A stretch of DNA of 52,590 nt from Lysobacterales bacterium (GTDB lineage: Bacteria > Pseudomonadota > Gammaproteobacteria > Xanthomonadales > SZUA-36): assembly GCA_028289465.1 (NCBI GenBank), contig JANQPM010000028.1, forward strand, positions 1 to 52,590, in the 5' to 3' direction. A model generated the notes under the pieces. That model saw nothing but the letters and a program-made list of their open reading frames with translations, had not been told where the DNA came from and made no database searches. The position numbers were made by a program, and so were the translations under genes. Below are positions 27,326-35,257 of the stretch, piece by piece (the first letter of the stretch is position 1; each line of letters starts with the position of its first letter).

Positions 27326-28594
27326 ATGGATATTCTGTTCGGTTTATTCGGTCTGGCGGTGCTTGTCAGCATCGCGTTTTTGTTCTCCAATAATCGAAGA
27401 GCCGTTAATTGGCGGCTGGTTTCCGCCGGTGTCGGGCTGCAGCTCAGCTTTGCTGTTCTGGTGATTCTGGTTCCTGGCGGAAGACAGTTTTTCGAGGCGC
27501 TGAGCAGGATATTCGTCACCATTATCAGCTTTGCAACAAACGGTGCCGCTTTTATTTTCGGCGATCTCGCCTACCCGCAGAACTTTGGCTTCATTTTCGC
27601 GTTTCAAGTACTGCCGACGATCATCTTCTTCGCCTCGCTGATGGGCGTGCTGTACCACCTGGGACTCATGCAAAAAATCGTCAAGGGGATGGCCTGGGTC
27701 ATGTACAAGGTTATGGGCATCAGCGGCAGCGAATCCCTTGCGGTGGCCGCTAACGTTTTTGTCGGCCAGACCGAGGCACCGCTGGTAGTCCGGCCCTATA
27801 TTGCCAAAATGACCCAGTCCGAACTGCTAACGATGATGGTCGGCGGTATGGCCACGATTGCCGGCGGCGTGCTTGCAGCCTATATCACGATGCTGGGCGG
27901 CGGTGACGAAGCGCAGCAGATTTACTACGCCAAACACTTATTGTCCGCCTCCATTATGGCAGCTCCCGCCACTATTGTCCTGGCGAAAATATTGATTCCC
28001 GAAACCGAAACATCGCTGACCAAGGGCGAAGTAAAAGTAAACGTCGAAAAAACCGCTTCCAATGTAATCGAAGCCGCCGCCAACGGGGCGGGCGACGGCG
28101 TAAAGCTGGCGTTGAATGTCGGTGGTATGCTGCTGGCCTTTCTGGCCTTGATCGCGATGGTCGACTATCCGCTGAACTGGATCGGCGAGATCACCGGATT
28201 AAACGAATCGCTGGGCGAACCGCTCAATCTGTCGCTGATACTCGGCTATATCCTCTCGCCGCTGGCCTGGGTCATCGGCGTGCCGTGGCAGGATGCGATA
28301 ACCGTCGGCGGGATGATCGGCCAGAAGGTGGTTGCGAACGAATTTGTCGCCTACACCACGCTGAATGAGATTCAGGATACGCTGTCTGACAAAGCGCGCC
28401 TGATTTCGACCTATGCGCTGTGCGGCTTCGCCAATTTTTCCTCGATTGCGATCCAGATCGGCGGTATCGGCGGCCTGGCTCCGGAACGGCGCTCCGATCT
28501 GGCGCGTTACGGACTGCGCGCGGTGCTCGGCGGGACCCTCGCGACCATGATGACAGCGACCATTGCCGGGGTGTTGACCGCCTATGCCAGTTAG
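27326..28594 (+). CDS. nupC: Concentrative nucleoside transporter
   Basis: A protein of 422 residues with about ten membrane segments. CNT family motifs are clear: GQTEAPLVVRPYIAKMTQSEL (nucleoside/cation site around 148-168), MVGGMATIAGGVLAAYI, LIPETE, and CGFANFSSIAIQIGGIGGLAPERR near the C-terminus. It imports nucleosides with a cation gradient. A possible promoter upstream has TTCGCC (27260-27265), an 18-base spacer and TAGAAT (27284-27289), a decent -10 with a weak -35. It appears to be a single-gene unit, followed by a hairpin and a repeat element. The gene symbol marks the family; substrate range is not shown. Confidence 0.93.
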   Translation: MDILFGLFGLAVLVSIAFLFSNNRRAVNWRLVSAGVGLQLSFAVLVILVPGGRQFFEALSRIFVTIISFATNGAAFIFGDLAYPQNFGFIFAFQVLPTIIFFASLMGVLYHLGLMQKIVKGMAWVMYKVMGISGSESLAVAANVFVGQTEAPLVVRPYIAKMTQSELLTMMVGGMATIAGGVLAAYITMLGGGDEAQQIYYAKHLLSASIMAAPATIVLAKILIPETETSLTKGEVKVNVEKTASNVIEAAANGAGDGVKLALNVGGMLLAFLALIAMVDYPLNWIGEITGLNESLGEPLNLSLILGYILSPLAWVIGVPWQDAITVGGMIGQKVVANEFVAYTTLNEIQDTLSDKARLISTYALCGFANFSSIAIQIGGIGGLAPERRSDLARYGLRAVLGGTLATMMTATIAGVLTAYAS

Positions 28595-28634
28595 CCGGCG
28601 CAAACAGCAGCCAACCTAGCAGGTATCAAAGCCG

Positions 28635-28657
28635 CTTCGGCTGAAAAGAAGCCGAAG
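28635..28657 (+). terminator. Hairpin downstream of nupC
   Basis: CTTCGGCT (28635-28642) pairs with AGCCGAAG (28650-28657) across a GAAAAGA loop, 40 bases after the nupC stop. There is no T run after the stem, so it may be a weak terminator or a transcript-end stabiliser. Confidence 0.4.
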
Positions 28658-28676
28658 TCCGCTTGCTCGGAAAAAA

Positions 28677-28814
28677 GGAGTCTTGCGCCCGCTTCTTTCG
28701 TCCTGCGGACGAAAACCGCAACCGCAAGACGACATGCAACTAACGCACGACCCCTCTGGTGCCGCTCGCGTTGCTCGCTCACCCAACCAGGGTCGGCGGG
28801 TCGCCTGCGGCTCC
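28677..28814. repeat. Mosaic intergenic repeat, compact copy (site R2)
   Basis: This lies in the 372-base gap between nupC and the small lipoprotein gene, in the opposite orientation to R1. Read on the minus strand it runs: module A, then GTGAGCGAGCAACGCGAGCG, TTAGTTGCATGTCG, then a complete hairpin (28685-28725) with 8-bp outer arms (one mismatch), a GG/AA internal loop and a 9-bp inner stem, ending GCGCAAGACTCC. It is the simplest full-length version of the family in the window. No gene is seen in the gap apart from this element and the hairpin at 28635. Confidence 0.85.
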
Positions 28815-28966
28815 CGTAACAATGCAGCGGTTTTAGGGTTGCCGGCATCACTCAGCGGGCGAGAAACACCTTTAGTCGCGTTGCGCTGACACCAACGCCC
28901 GGAGATTCTGCTAGACTTGATATCAACAGCATTACTGCCACCATCGGCACAGGCGAGGGACGGTCT

Positions 28967-29299
28967 ATGCGATGGAATCCGAAATTACGCAAATCTGGTG
29001 CGGGTTTGCTCAAAGGCTGCATGCTACTGGTTGGTCTGGTTTTGGGGGGATGCGGGGAAGCCACCGGTCTGGCGCGGCCGCTTGACGGCACGAGCATCGA
29101 CAATTTCAACCAGTCGGTCACGCAACTGGAGCACGAGCTGAGCGCAGCCGAATTTCGCCGGTTTCGTTCCGCGCTGAATTACTTGCAGGTTCATGCACTG
29201 GAGCACGATTCCGTCGCGGGCTTTTATCGCAGTCTGGACGGTAAGACCGCCACTGCGATTATCCAGACTGCGGACGACCAGCGCGCAGAAGAGCAGTAA
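28967..29299 (+). CDS. Small lipoprotein of unknown function
   Basis: A protein of 110 residues. A long basic n-region (MRWNPKLRKSG) and hydrophobic core end in the lipobox LGGC (Cys about 29). The mature part of about 80 residues contains LDGTSIDNFNQSVTQLEHELSAAEFRRFRSALNYLQ, a helical pattern reminiscent of small DUF6694-type lipoproteins; that assignment is tentative. GAGGGA lies 6 bases before the ATG, a strong ribosome binding site. The next gene begins 150 bases downstream. No function can be assigned. Confidence 0.75.
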   Translation: MRWNPKLRKSGAGLLKGCMLLVGLVLGGCGEATGLARPLDGTSIDNFNQSVTQLEHELSAAEFRRFRSALNYLQVHALEHDSVAGFYRSLDGKTATAIIQTADDQRAEEQ

Positions 29300-29450
29300 C
29301 GCTGCCGCACGCCCGTTCGGGCAATCCCATTTGGACAACCCGAAGTAGCGGATTTCAAGACTCCGATCGGCATCCGGCTGATGCCGATTGATCGGTGCTA
29401 AGATAAGCGCCAGGCATCGCACTGCAGAATAGACAAGAACCCAAAGCGCC

Positions 29451-31337
29451 ATGGCTTCCGAGCACTCCCAATTCGGCTTGTTTAAAACCCGGCGTTTCGG
29501 ACCGTTCTTCAGCACCATGGCCCTGGGCGCGCTGAACGACAACATCTTCAAAAACGCGCTGGCTGCGTTGATGGTCTTTGAAGGCAGTCGCATCGCCGGT
29601 CTGGACGATAAACTGCTGGTCCCGCTGAGCGGCCTGGTATTCATCCTGCCGTTTTTCATGTTCTCCGCACTGTTCGGCCAGTTCGCAGACAAGTATGAAA
29701 AGTCGGTGCAGATACGCCGGGTGAAGCTGCTGGAAATCGGCATTATGGTGCTGGCCACACTGGGGTTTTTGTTTTCCAACCTGTTCTTGTTGTTCGGCGT
29801 GCTGTTTCTGCTCGGCCTGCAGTCGACGATTTTCGGACCGATCAAATACGGCATATTGCCCCAGGTGCTGAAAAAAGAAGAACTGGTCGGCGGCAATGCG
29901 CTGGTTGAAATGGGGACTTTTGTCGCGATCCTGCTCGGGACCATCGCCGGTCCGCTGCTGGTTCGTATCGAAGCGCCATGGCCGGTCTGGGTATGCGCCG
30001 CCTGCCTGGTCGTCGCGGTTTTCGGCTGGCTTTCCAGTCTTCGGGTGCCGCTGGCTGACGCGTCCGACCCGGCGCTGAAAATCAACTGGAATATTCCGAC
30101 CGAGACGGTTCGCAATATTCGATTTATCAACGAAAACCGGACGGTGCTCAACAGCGTGCTCGGCATTTCGTGGTTCTGGTTTTACGGCTCCATTTTCCTG
30201 TTGCAGATCTTCGGTTATACCAAGCACATCTTGGGCGGAGACGAGCAGTTGGTGTCGATGCTGCTGGCGTTGTTTATCGTCGGCATCAGTTCGGGCTCGC
30301 TGCTGTGCGAAAAGCTGTCCGGCAAACAAGTGGAGATCGGCCTGGTGCCGTTCGGTGCAATCGGCCTGACCATATTCGGCCTGGACTTGTACTTCGCCAG
30401 CCCGGCCGGCAACGCTGCGGAAGCCGTGTCCATCGCGCAGTTCTTCTCCGAGCCGTCGAACTGGCGGATCATCGTCGACCTGCTGCTGATCGGGGTCTTC
30501 GGCGGTTTCTATACCGTACCCTTGTATGCGCTGGTACAGCAGCGCTCGCACCCTGGGCACCGCTCGCGGGTAATAGCCGGGCTGAATATTCTGAACGCAT
30601 TGTTCATGGTGGTCTCGGCCGGTTTCGCGATTCTGCTGCTGGGCCCGATGGGGCTGAGTATTCCGGAACTCTTTATGGTAACGGCCATCGTCAACGCCAT
30701 CGTTGCAATCTATATCTTTACCCTGGTGCCGGAATTCCTGATGCGCTTTCTGGTATGGATTCTGATCCACAGCATCTACCGTGTCAGGTCTTCAGGGTTG
30801 GGCAGGATTCCGGAGCAAGGGCCGGTGATCGTTGCCGCGAATCATGTCAGCTACGTCGACGCGCTGATTCTGGGCGGCCTGGTGCGCCGGCCGGTGCGCT
30901 TTGTGATGTACCACAAGATTTTCAAGATTCCGCTGCTGAATTTCATTTTCCGTACCAGCAAGGCGATCCCGATTGCGTCACGCAGCGAAGATCCCGAACT
31001 GCTGGATCGGGCCTACCTAAAAATTCACCAGGTGCTTGATAACGGCGATGTACTCGGCATTTTTCCGGAAGGCGGGATTACACGCGACGGCGAAATCCAG
31101 ACGTTCAAGAAAGGTATCGACAAGATTATCCTTGAGCAGCCGGTACCAGTAGTGCCGATCGCGCTTTGCCATCTGTGGGGCAGCCTGTTCAGCCGCAAAG
31201 ACCCGTTGGTCAAAAGACGGCCGAGAAAATTCTGGAAGCTGATCGAGCTTCGGGTCGGCGACCCGATCCCGCCCGATCAAGTGAACTCAGAACGGCTGGA
31301 AGCCGAAGTACGGCGGCTGCGCGGCGAGGACCGCTAG
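29451..31337 (+). CDS. Lysophospholipid transporter-acyltransferase fusion (LplT-PlsC)
   Basis: A protein of 628 residues. Residues 1-425 form an MFS transporter like LplT: FFSTMALGALNDNIFKNALAAL near the start, about twelve helices, and the cytoplasmic loop FADKYEKS. Residues about 440-628 are a PlsC-type acyltransferase with NHVSYVD (HX4D catalytic pair) and IFPEGGITRDGE. In E. coli the flippase LplT and the acyltransferase-ligase Aas are separate and recycle lysophosphatidylethanolamine. Here transporter and acyltransferase are one chain and no AMP-ligase domain follows, so the acyl donor is probably acyl-ACP made elsewhere. That donor is inference. Three-domain fusions also exist, so a lost C-terminal ligase is possible. 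Confidence 0.88.
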   Translation: MASEHSQFGLFKTRRFGPFFSTMALGALNDNIFKNALAALMVFEGSRIAGLDDKLLVPLSGLVFILPFFMFSALFGQFADKYEKSVQIRRVKLLEIGIMVLATLGFLFSNLFLLFGVLFLLGLQSTIFGPIKYGILPQVLKKEELVGGNALVEMGTFVAILLGTIAGPLLVRIEAPWPVWVCAACLVVAVFGWLSSLRVPLADASDPALKINWNIPTETVRNIRFINENRTVLNSVLGISWFWFYGSIFLLQIFGYTKHILGGDEQLVSMLLALFIVGISSGSLLCEKLSGKQVEIGLVPFGAIGLTIFGLDLYFASPAGNAAEAVSIAQFFSEPSNWRIIVDLLLIGVFGGFYTVPLYALVQQRSHPGHRSRVIAGLNILNALFMVVSAGFAILLLGPMGLSIPELFMVTAIVNAIVAIYIFTLVPEFLMRFLVWILIHSIYRVRSSGLGRIPEQGPVIVAANHVSYVDALILGGLVRRPVRFVMYHKIFKIPLLNFIFRTSKAIPIASRSEDPELLDRAYLKIHQVLDNGDVLGIFPEGGITRDGEIQTFKKGIDKIILEQPVPVVPIALCHLWGSLFSRKDPLVKRRPRKFWKLIELRVGDPIPPDQVNSERLEAEVRRLRGEDR

Positions 31338-31360
31338 ATCACCGCCCGAATTGGCGGCCG

Positions 31361-31678
31361 CTATGCGGGCTGCGGCGAGGCACCGCATTTCCAGCAGAGA
31401 CCGAATTGCCCCTCGATACGGGTTTGGCACGCCTGGCAAACCCAGGCGATCTGTTTTGTACCATAGTCGCGCTCCAGTTCTTCGATAATCCGCAATGCGC
31501 GCAGCTTGTCCGTGCCGCGCAAAACCCACAACTCCGGAACGGTTTCGGTAAACGGTACCTCACCGGTGATGCTGCTGGTGAACTGGTTTTTTACCACGCA
31601 GGCGATACTTTGCGCTTCCAACACCGATTGATAGTAACCAACCTTGGTGAAGTCGAAATCTTCAAATACTTTGATCAA
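31361..31678 (-). CDS. DUF2007-type protein with C-terminal zinc ribbon
   Basis: A protein of 105 residues. Residues 1-70 match the DUF2007 'putative signal transducing' fold: a ferredoxin-like strand-helix pattern with VGYYQSVLEAQSIACVVKNQ and PELWVLRGTDKLRALRIIEEL. The C-terminal part, WVCQACQTRIEGQFGLCWKCGA, supplies two CxxC pairs for a zinc ribbon. The start is a TTG at 31678; no ATG is available in the frame. It lies 18 bases after the stop of the VOC-family gene on the same strand. Its role is unknown. Confidence 0.8.
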   Translation of the reverse strand: MIKVFEDFDFTKVGYYQSVLEAQSIACVVKNQFTSSITGEVPFTETVPELWVLRGTDKLRALRIIEELERDYGTKQIAWVCQACQTRIEGQFGLCWKCGASPQPA

Positions 31679-31696
31679 TATTCCGCGCCTTAACGA

Positions 31697-32134
31697 CTAG
31701 CCAGCCTGAAACAGCCGGCTTCGGTCTTTAAACCCTTTGAACTCCAAAACATTACCCGACGGGTCTGCAATAAACAACGTTGCCTGCTCGCCCGGTTCTC
31801 CGACAAAACGGTAGTCCGGCGGAATCAGGAAATCCGCGTCTTGATCCCGGAGCCTTCCGGCCAGCGACCCCCAATCTCCCAGACCCAGAACCACACCGAA
31901 ATGCGGTACTGGGACGGAATGGCGGTCAACCGGATTGCAATGGTTCTCGATTTTTCCCCGCCGTCCCAGGTTCGGGTTCAGGTGACAGACCAGTTGATGG
32001 CCATAGCAATCGAAATCCACCCACATAGCCGCGGAGCGCCCTTCCGGGAAACCCAGCATTTCACCGTAAAAGCGCCGCGCTTCGCCAAGGTCTCGGACTT
32101 GAATGGCCAGGTGGAAAGGCGGGAGCAATGACAT
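31697..32134 (-). CDS. VOC-family (glyoxalase/extradiol dioxygenase-fold) protein
   Basis: A protein of 145 residues. The vicinal-oxygen-chelate pattern is clear: FHLAIQVRDLGEARRFYGEMLGFPEG at the start (metal His8) and ATLFIADPSGNVLEFKGF at the end (metal Glu near 132). A second His lies mid-chain in VPHFGVVLG. Members act as glyoxalases, dioxygenases or resistance proteins, so the reaction is open. AAAGGG sits about 9 bases before the ATG. Probably co-transcribed with the DUF2007 gene; divergent from the tonB-like gene 66 bases away. Confidence 0.85.
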   Translation of the reverse strand: MSLLPPFHLAIQVRDLGEARRFYGEMLGFPEGRSAAMWVDFDCYGHQLVCHLNPNLGRRGKIENHCNPVDRHSVPVPHFGVVLGLGDWGSLAGRLRDQDADFLIPPDYRFVGEPGEQATLFIADPSGNVLEFKGFKDRSRLFQAG

Positions 32135-32200
32135 CGGGACTAACCCTTTATTATGGCTGTCGGCGTTTGTACCGATAATATACCTGATCGGAGACGCACG

Positions 32201-32827
32201 ATGTATGCCCGCCGCCTGTTCGCATCCTCGCTGATCGGCAGCGTTACGACGCTCCTTGTATTCTTATTCATGGCCTCGCTGATATCGAGAGACGGTATTG
32301 AATCCTTGCGCTGGCCGGACCATTGACCGACGATTCGCTTTGACCAGGTTCTACCGCCACAGCCGGTGCCGCCAAGAGTCCGCAAAATACCGCAAAAACC
32401 CAACCCGGCACCGCGCACTCACCTTTCGTTTCTGCAAAACCCGGTGAGGCCACCGGCACCGAATACCGATATCCCCGCATTTCCGGCTGCGGACGGGCTG
32501 ATGGGTGTGTGGCAATTCGGATCGTCCGCAGGTCACGGCAGCGCGATCAACCATGTTCCGATCAAGCGGCTGGCGCTAGCGCCGCAATATCCACCCGAAG
32601 CGCTGCTCAGGGGTATCGAGGGTGAAGTGGTAGTCGAGTTCACCGTGGCGGAGACCGGCACCGTCGAAGACCTCCGAATTATCGCTGCGAAACCGCCGAG
32701 GCTGTTTAACCGCGAGGTCATCAACGCAGTACGGCGCTGGCAGTTTCGGCCGGCGATGGAAAACGGCAAACCGGTTGCGAGGCGGGTTCGCGAAACCGTC
32801 AGCTTTGTGCTGGAGAATCAGCACTGA
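32201..32827 (+). pseudogene. TonB-like energy transducer interrupted by an in-frame TGA
   Basis: GGAG lies 7 bases before the ATG at 32201, which opens a frame encoding a short basic N-terminus, one membrane helix (IGSVTTLLVFLFMASLI) and then RDGIESLRWPDH before TGA at 32324-32326. The same frame continues without shift after the stop: TIRFDQVLPPQPVPPRVRK, a proline-rich linker, and a TonB C-terminal domain (LAPQYPPEALLRGIEGEVVVEF...AVRRWQFRPA). Together the parts make one normal TonB-family protein of about 208 residues. The stop is therefore a nonsense change, a sequencing error, or a readthrough site; other genes here end normally with TGA, so general recoding is excluded. The 3' end overlaps the convergent DUF72 gene by 29 bases. 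Confidence 0.75.
32366..32827 (+). CDS. TonB C-terminal domain reading frame (downstream part of the interrupted gene)
   Basis: This 153-residue frame starts at a GTG after the internal TGA and would produce the proline-rich linker and the TonB C-terminal domain without the membrane anchor. The C-terminal domain looks intact (RGIEGEVVVEFTVAETGTVEDLRI and NAVRRWQFRPAMENGKPV). Without the anchor it could not couple to ExbB/ExbD, so if translated alone it is unlikely to act as a TonB. No good ribosome binding site precedes the GTG. I list it because automatic annotation would probably report this frame. Confidence 0.5.
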   Translation: MPPRVRKIPQKPNPAPRTHLSFLQNPVRPPAPNTDIPAFPAADGLMGVWQFGSSAGHGSAINHVPIKRLALAPQYPPEALLRGIEGEVVVEFTVAETGTVEDLRIIAAKPPRLFNREVINAVRRWQFRPAMENGKPVARRVRETVSFVLENQH

Positions 32828-33788
32828 CATTGGCCCCATCGTCAATGGCCTCATTGACAATAGCTTGAGCCAGCTTGATGACTGACAGCGGTGCGCTGCC
32901 TTCTGCTTTATTGTTGATAATACCGAGTACCGGCAGCCCGCGGCCGGTCGCGCACCGGCAGGCTGCCGCCAGCACCCGACGGGTTTCAGGGTCTTCGTCC
33001 ACCAGGCGCGCAAACGGGCTGTAGCGGGCCTTGGCCACGGCATAGGACAACGCGGGATTCAGATTCCAGCGAAAAATCAGCTGGCGAAACGGATAGCGAA
33101 AAAACCAGTCGATCTGGTCGGCGATACGGACAGCTTGGGGGTGAACGCTAAGGCAGGGCACGCTATGGCTTTGCGCAATCAACTCATATAGGTCGGCCCG
33201 CAAGGTCTGTGGATGACGAAATTCCAGTGCGACACTCAGCGCATCGGAAAAGCTGTTCAGCAATGCCTCAAGGCGGTTGCGAAAGCGCGGGAAATTCTCT
33301 CCGACATAGCGACTGGCATTCGGCGTGAATTGGAACACCACAGCCGCTGCCTTGCCGGCGCTGCCGGCAAGCAGTGGCTCCAAAAAGCGTTCGGCGAAGT
33401 AGCCGGCATCCAGAAAACGTGGATTGGGCTGCGATTTAGCGTACGGTTCGGTCAGCAAGCGCGGTACTTTGTACAGCAGGCGAAAATCGTCCGGAGTCTG
33501 TGCCGAATAGTCCCGATAGACGGAAATATCGACAGGTCCGTAGAACGTCCGGTCGACGCCGACCGTTCTCAGCAGCGGGTGTTTGGCGTACGCGACGAGC
33601 CCATGCCGGCTCACTTGCTGCTGGCTGGCCTTGATGCCCCAGACCAGACCTTCCCAACCCGGGAAATACCAGGATGACGTGCCAAGACGAATGGTCTCGG
33701 GCAGGCGCCCGGCCAGCTGCCTGATTCGCGGTTCCTGGTCTGCGGCCGGAATCATCTCCCCGCCGAATAATGATTGCTGTCCTGTCAT
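32799..33788 (-). CDS. DUF72 family protein
   Basis: A protein of 329 residues with a TIM-barrel-like DUF72 pattern: IRLGTSSWYFPGWEGLVW at the first strand, then TFYGPVDISVYRDYSAQTPDDFRLLYKVPRLLTE, AVVFQFTP, VALEFRHPQTL, and a C-terminal LPVLGIINNKAEGSAPLSV. The usual 'FYRLP' segment is recognisably replaced by TFYGPVD. The family is widespread and of unknown function; E. coli YecE is an example. No ribosome binding site is evident before the ATG. It converges on, and overlaps by 29 bases, the tonB-like gene, and follows msrB on the same strand. Confidence 0.85.
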   Translation of the reverse strand: MTGQQSLFGGEMIPAADQEPRIRQLAGRLPETIRLGTSSWYFPGWEGLVWGIKASQQQVSRHGLVAYAKHPLLRTVGVDRTFYGPVDISVYRDYSAQTPDDFRLLYKVPRLLTEPYAKSQPNPRFLDAGYFAERFLEPLLAGSAGKAAAVVFQFTPNASRYVGENFPRFRNRLEALLNSFSDALSVALEFRHPQTLRADLYELIAQSHSVPCLSVHPQAVRIADQIDWFFRYPFRQLIFRWNLNPALSYAVAKARYSPFARLVDEDPETRRVLAAACRCATGRGLPVLGIINNKAEGSAPLSVIKLAQAIVNEAIDDGANVSADSPAQS

Positions 33789-33819
33789 AGGAGATGGAGC
33801 GCTTTATTCAGCGCCTGCA

Positions 33820-34221
33820 TTATTCGTCGTCCGCAGGAATGAAGTCCAGCGACGCGGAATTGATACAGTAGCGCAGACCGGTCGGTGGCGGCCCGTCGCT
33901 GAAAACATGCCCGAGGTGGGCATCGCAGCGGGAGCAGACCAGTTCGGTCCGGCGCATACCGTGGCTGTCGTCAAACCGCTGCGCGATATTGGCGTCCCCG
34001 AGTTCGGAATGAAAACTCGGCCAGCCGCAGCCGGAGTGGAATTTGCTATCGGAACCGAACAGCGCATGACCGCAGCACACGCAGTGATAGGTTCCCCGGT
34101 CCTGGTGCAAGTTGTAGCGGCCGGTATGCGGCAGCTCGGTACCGGCCTGCCGCGTCACCCGGTATTGCTCATCGCTTAATTGCGCCCGCCATTCGGCCTC
34201 TGTCTTGTGTACTTTTTCCAT
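33820..34221 (-). CDS. msrB: Peptide-methionine (R)-S-oxide reductase
   Basis: A protein of 133 residues that reduces methionine-R-sulfoxide in proteins. Two CxxC pairs bind structural zinc (CVCCG around residue 47 and CSRCD around 95). The catalytic cysteine is in [13 protein letters not shown] near the C-terminus, and [10 protein letters not shown] is the substrate-binding region. The domain is stand-alone, without MsrA fusion or signal peptide, so it is cytoplasmic. It lies 31 bases upstream of the DUF72 gene. Confidence 0.96.
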   Translation of the reverse strand: MEKVHKTEAEWRAQLSDEQYRVTRQAGTELPHTGRYNLHQDRGTYHCVCCGHALFGSDSKFHSGCGWPSFHSELGDANIAQRFDDSHGMRRTELVCSRCDAHLGHVFSDGPPPTGLRYCINSASLDFIPADDE

Positions 34222-34405
34222 GGAAATCCAAGCTCCTAATCGGGAGTCTTCACCGCTTTTTTCTGTAGCTTTGAGGCGGCGAGTTTAGCCGATTGCTTCT
34301 TCCGATCGCCTTTAGCTCCGATCGCTGCAGGGGCGTCTTTAGGGACGAGTGCTTTTTGCCTATTGAAAGACTCGTTAATCATAGCCCGGTCACCAGTATC
34401 CGGTT

Positions 34406-34426
34406 ATCGCGCCCAAAGGCGCTCCT
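34406..34426. repeat. REP-like palindrome
   Basis: GCGCCCAAAGGCGC (34409-34422) is palindromic and sits in the context ATCGCGCC..AAGGCGCTCCT, matching the right arm of the REP pair at 22601-22658 apart from the two central bases. It is in the 274-base gap between msrB and the methyltransferase gene; no gene is seen in this gap. Confidence 0.55.
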
Positions 34427-34450
34427 GCGGAAAACCCCGCCTAGGAACCA

Positions 34451-34482
34451 CAGGCGACCCGCCGGAGCGGGCGCGAGACTCC
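34451..34482. repeat. Mosaic repeat, module A only (site R3)
   Basis: CAGGCGACCCGCCGGAGCGG followed by GCGCGAGACTCC, the two ends of the family joined without the central modules. It lies 14 bases beyond the stop codon of the minus-strand methyltransferase gene. Confidence 0.7.
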
Positions 34483-34495
34483 TTTCCATGGCTCC

Positions 34496-35239
34496 CTAGT
34501 TGCCGGCCACGATCAGCAGGCGCTCCGAATCCAGGTTGTATTCAGACCCGTCCAGGCCGCCGTAGATCGCAACCGACTTGAATCCGGCCGCAAACAGCCG
34601 GTCCTCCAGCTCCAGCGCGCTGTAGCAGCGGTGCGAGAATGACGTCCGGTATACCGAATCGCCGCGTACCAGGGTCCAGCGATTGCTGAGCCGGGTCATG
34701 TTGTCGATCAGACAGGGCTGTTCGATCAGCATTGCGCCGTCCGGGAAATCGCGAACCATCACCGGTTCGAGCTGGCGGGCCAGATACTCCTTGCCGACGA
34801 CATCCAATACGAATCGGCCACCGGCATTCAGCGCAGCGACCACGTTTTTCAGGACTTTCAAGTCGTCTTCCGGCCGATCGAAATAGCCGAACGAACTCCA
34901 CATGCATAGCGCCAAATCGTAGCTGTCCGGCCGGGTGAACTCGCGCATATCCCGCTGTAACACTTCGGCCGACAACCCCTCGTGCTGCAGCCGCCGCCTC
35001 AGGTCGGTCAGCAGATACTCGCTGCTGTCCACGGCTGTCACCGCGAACCCGGCGCGGCATAGCGGCAGCGTGTGGCGGCCGGGACCGCAGGCCAGATCCA
35101 GCACCCGTTCCGGCTCTCTGCCAAGCAGGCCGATTAACTGCGAGACCTGCGCTTCGCCAGCTTCAAATTGCGCCGCGGAAAACATGCAGTCGTAGAACTG
35201 TTCCCACAGTCGCTCGTCAAAATACCATTCGTCGGCCAT
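34496..35239 (-). CDS. Class I SAM-dependent methyltransferase
   Basis: A protein of 247 residues. The SAM-binding motif is VLDLACGPGRHTLPLCRAG (about 46-64), followed by VTAVDSSEYLL (acidic strand 2), DLALCMWSSFGYFD (motif IV region) and AGGRFVLDVVGKEYLA (motif V). The type resembles small-molecule methyltransferases of the UbiE/cyclopropane group without specific features. The substrate is unknown. Its ATG is only 18 bases from the ATG of the divergent aminopeptidase gene, so the promoters must lie inside the opposite coding regions. Confidence 0.85.
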   Translation of the reverse strand: MADEWYFDERLWEQFYDCMFSAAQFEAGEAQVSQLIGLLGREPERVLDLACGPGRHTLPLCRAGFAVTAVDSSEYLLTDLRRRLQHEGLSAEVLQRDMREFTRPDSYDLALCMWSSFGYFDRPEDDLKVLKNVVAALNAGGRFVLDVVGKEYLARQLEPVMVRDFPDGAMLIEQPCLIDNMTRLSNRWTLVRGDSVYRTSFSHRCYSALELEDRLFAAGFKSVAIYGGLDGSEYNLDSERLLIVAGN

Positions 35240-35257
35240 CTTGTTTATCCTGCGCCT

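Noticed and set aside
29355-30770. A 471-codon open frame antisense to the LplT-PlsC gene
   Set aside because: Its composition (Gln, His and Asp rich, no domain) is that of a shadow frame of a membrane protein gene with strong codon bias on the other strand.
32324-32326. TGA in the tonB-like gene as evidence of a recoded genetic code
   Set aside because: Many genes in the window, for example those ending at 109, 2438 and 41126, end correctly at TGA, so TGA is a normal stop here.
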